A program made the translations under genes and the position numbers. Below, in pieces: positions 4,716-5,278 of a stretch of 5,278 bases of DNA. The first letter of the stretch is position 1, and every line of letters starts with the position of its first letter. The notes beneath the pieces were generated by a model, which saw nothing but the letters and a program-made list of their open reading frames with translations, was not told where the DNA came from and did not search any database. Source of the DNA: Desulfarculus sp. (GTDB lineage: Bacteria; Desulfobacterota; Desulfarculia; Desulfarculales; Desulfarculaceae); NCBI GenBank assembly GCA_020216625.1, contig JAIUYB010000203.1, forward strand, positions 1 through 5,278. The letters are read 5' to 3'.

Positions 4716-5278
4716 ATGCCGTCCATCTATTCCATGCTGGACATCAGCCGGTGGTCGCTGCAAGCCAGCACCAGCGCGTTGAACACCGTCAGCCACAACG
4801 TGGCCAACGTCAGCACCGAAGGCTACACCCGGCAAGCGACCGTCCTGGTCACCCGCAACCCGGAACGCACCGCCGAAGGCTGGTATGGCCACGGCGTGGC
4901 CACCAGCACCGTGATCCAATACAGCGACCGCCTGATTCAGAGGCGGCTCACCGACAAGCAGAGCGACCTGAGCGTATTGGACAGCCGGGTTACCCAGCTC
5001 AGCCGTCTCCAGGCCCTGGCCAACGAGGCCGGCGACACCGGCCTGGGCCAGAGCATCACCGCCTTTTTCAGCGCCTGGCAGGATTTGTCCAACAACCCCG
5101 AACCCACCTCGGTGCGCGGCACCCTGGTCGAAACCGCCGCCAACCTGACCAGCCGACTCAACAACGTCTATCAGGACGTCAGCGCCATCGCCCACGACAT
5201 GGACGTCTATCTGTCCCAGGGGGTGTCGCAAGTCAACTATATCTGCCGACGCATCGCCAGCCTCAACCAGGACATCAT
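4716..5278 (+). CDS. flgK: Flagellar hook-associated protein 1 FlgK, N-terminal part (runs off the right edge)
   Basis: The first 187 codons are present and open to the window edge. FlgK (HAP1) is the first of the two proteins joining the hook to the filament, and it is secreted through the flagellar channel. The N-terminus has the shared flagellar rod/hook motif: SALNTVSHNVANVSTEGYTR (residues 22-41), then the FlgK-typical GHGVATSTVIQYSDRLIQRR (about 63-82). Next come a helical stretch and ITAFFSAWQDLSNNPEPTSV (about 115-134) with RGTLVE, all matching the FlgK D0/D1 coiled-coil region and its NPxxxxxR signature. There is no signal peptide, as expected. The final segment (VNYICRRIASLNQDI) matches the usual VNxxAxxIAxLNxxI, with an unusual Cys-Arg-Arg. 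It is the last gene visible in the flgJ-flgN-flgK transcript; flgL would be expected beyond the edge. Confidence 0.95.
   Translation, partial: MPSIYSMLDISRWSLQASTSALNTVSHNVANVSTEGYTRQATVLVTRNPERTAEGWYGHGVATSTVIQYSDRLIQRRLTDKQSDLSVLDSRVTQLSRLQALANEAGDTGLGQSITAFFSAWQDLSNNPEPTSVRGTLVETAANLTSRLNNVYQDVSAIAHDMDVYLSQGVSQVNYICRRIASLNQDI

Noticed and set aside
4191..5231. Long minus-strand open frame opposite flgN and flgK
   Set aside because: It is antisense to two recognised genes, has no family signatures, and shows shadow-type composition.

Overview
The window is a high-GC flagellar locus, most likely from an alphaproteobacterium. FliX is a regulator typical of alphaproteobacteria. The DksA is of the alphaproteobacterial type and keeps only one zinc-finger cysteine. 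The flgI and flgJ promoters look sigma-54 dependent, as in Caulobacter-type flagellar hierarchies. A Rhodospirillales-like or magnetotactic relative is plausible, but the genus cannot be named from this sequence alone.

The left third is on the minus strand. It holds, reading leftwards from about 1835, fliX (145 aa), a sigma-70-like promoter, dksA (138 aa) and the N-terminal part of a class I SAM methyltransferase that runs off the left edge. Just before the methyltransferase start is a well-coded stretch in another frame. It may mark a frameshift or a mis-called N-terminus.

A 254-bp divergent control region (1836-2089) separates fliX from flgI. It contains a perfect inverted repeat of the form GGCAA-N3-TTGCC, an extra half-site 20 bp downstream, and a strong -24/-12 (sigma-54) promoter about 37 nt before the flgI start codon.

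The right side is on the plus strand. flgI (P-ring, 388 aa) is followed by a second -24/-12 promoter in the 74-bp gap. Next come a FlgJ-type rod-binding protein fused to an M23 (LytM-type) metallopeptidase (287 aa), then flgN (FlgK/FlgL export chaperone, 166 aa) and the first 187 codons of flgK (hook-filament junction protein), which runs off the right edge. flgJ, flgN and flgK are 17 and 3 nt apart and probably form one transcript.

Together these genes serve the middle-to-late steps of flagellum building. FlgI rings the rod, FlgJ-M23 caps the rod and opens the peptidoglycan, and FlgN delivers FlgK to the growing tip. FliX, through an FlbD-type activator expected elsewhere in the genome, would hold the sigma-54 promoters until the early basal body is built. 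The two most notable points are the FlgJ-peptidase fusion and the reuse of nearly the same 13-bp palindrome upstream of flgI and inside the flgJ interdomain linker.
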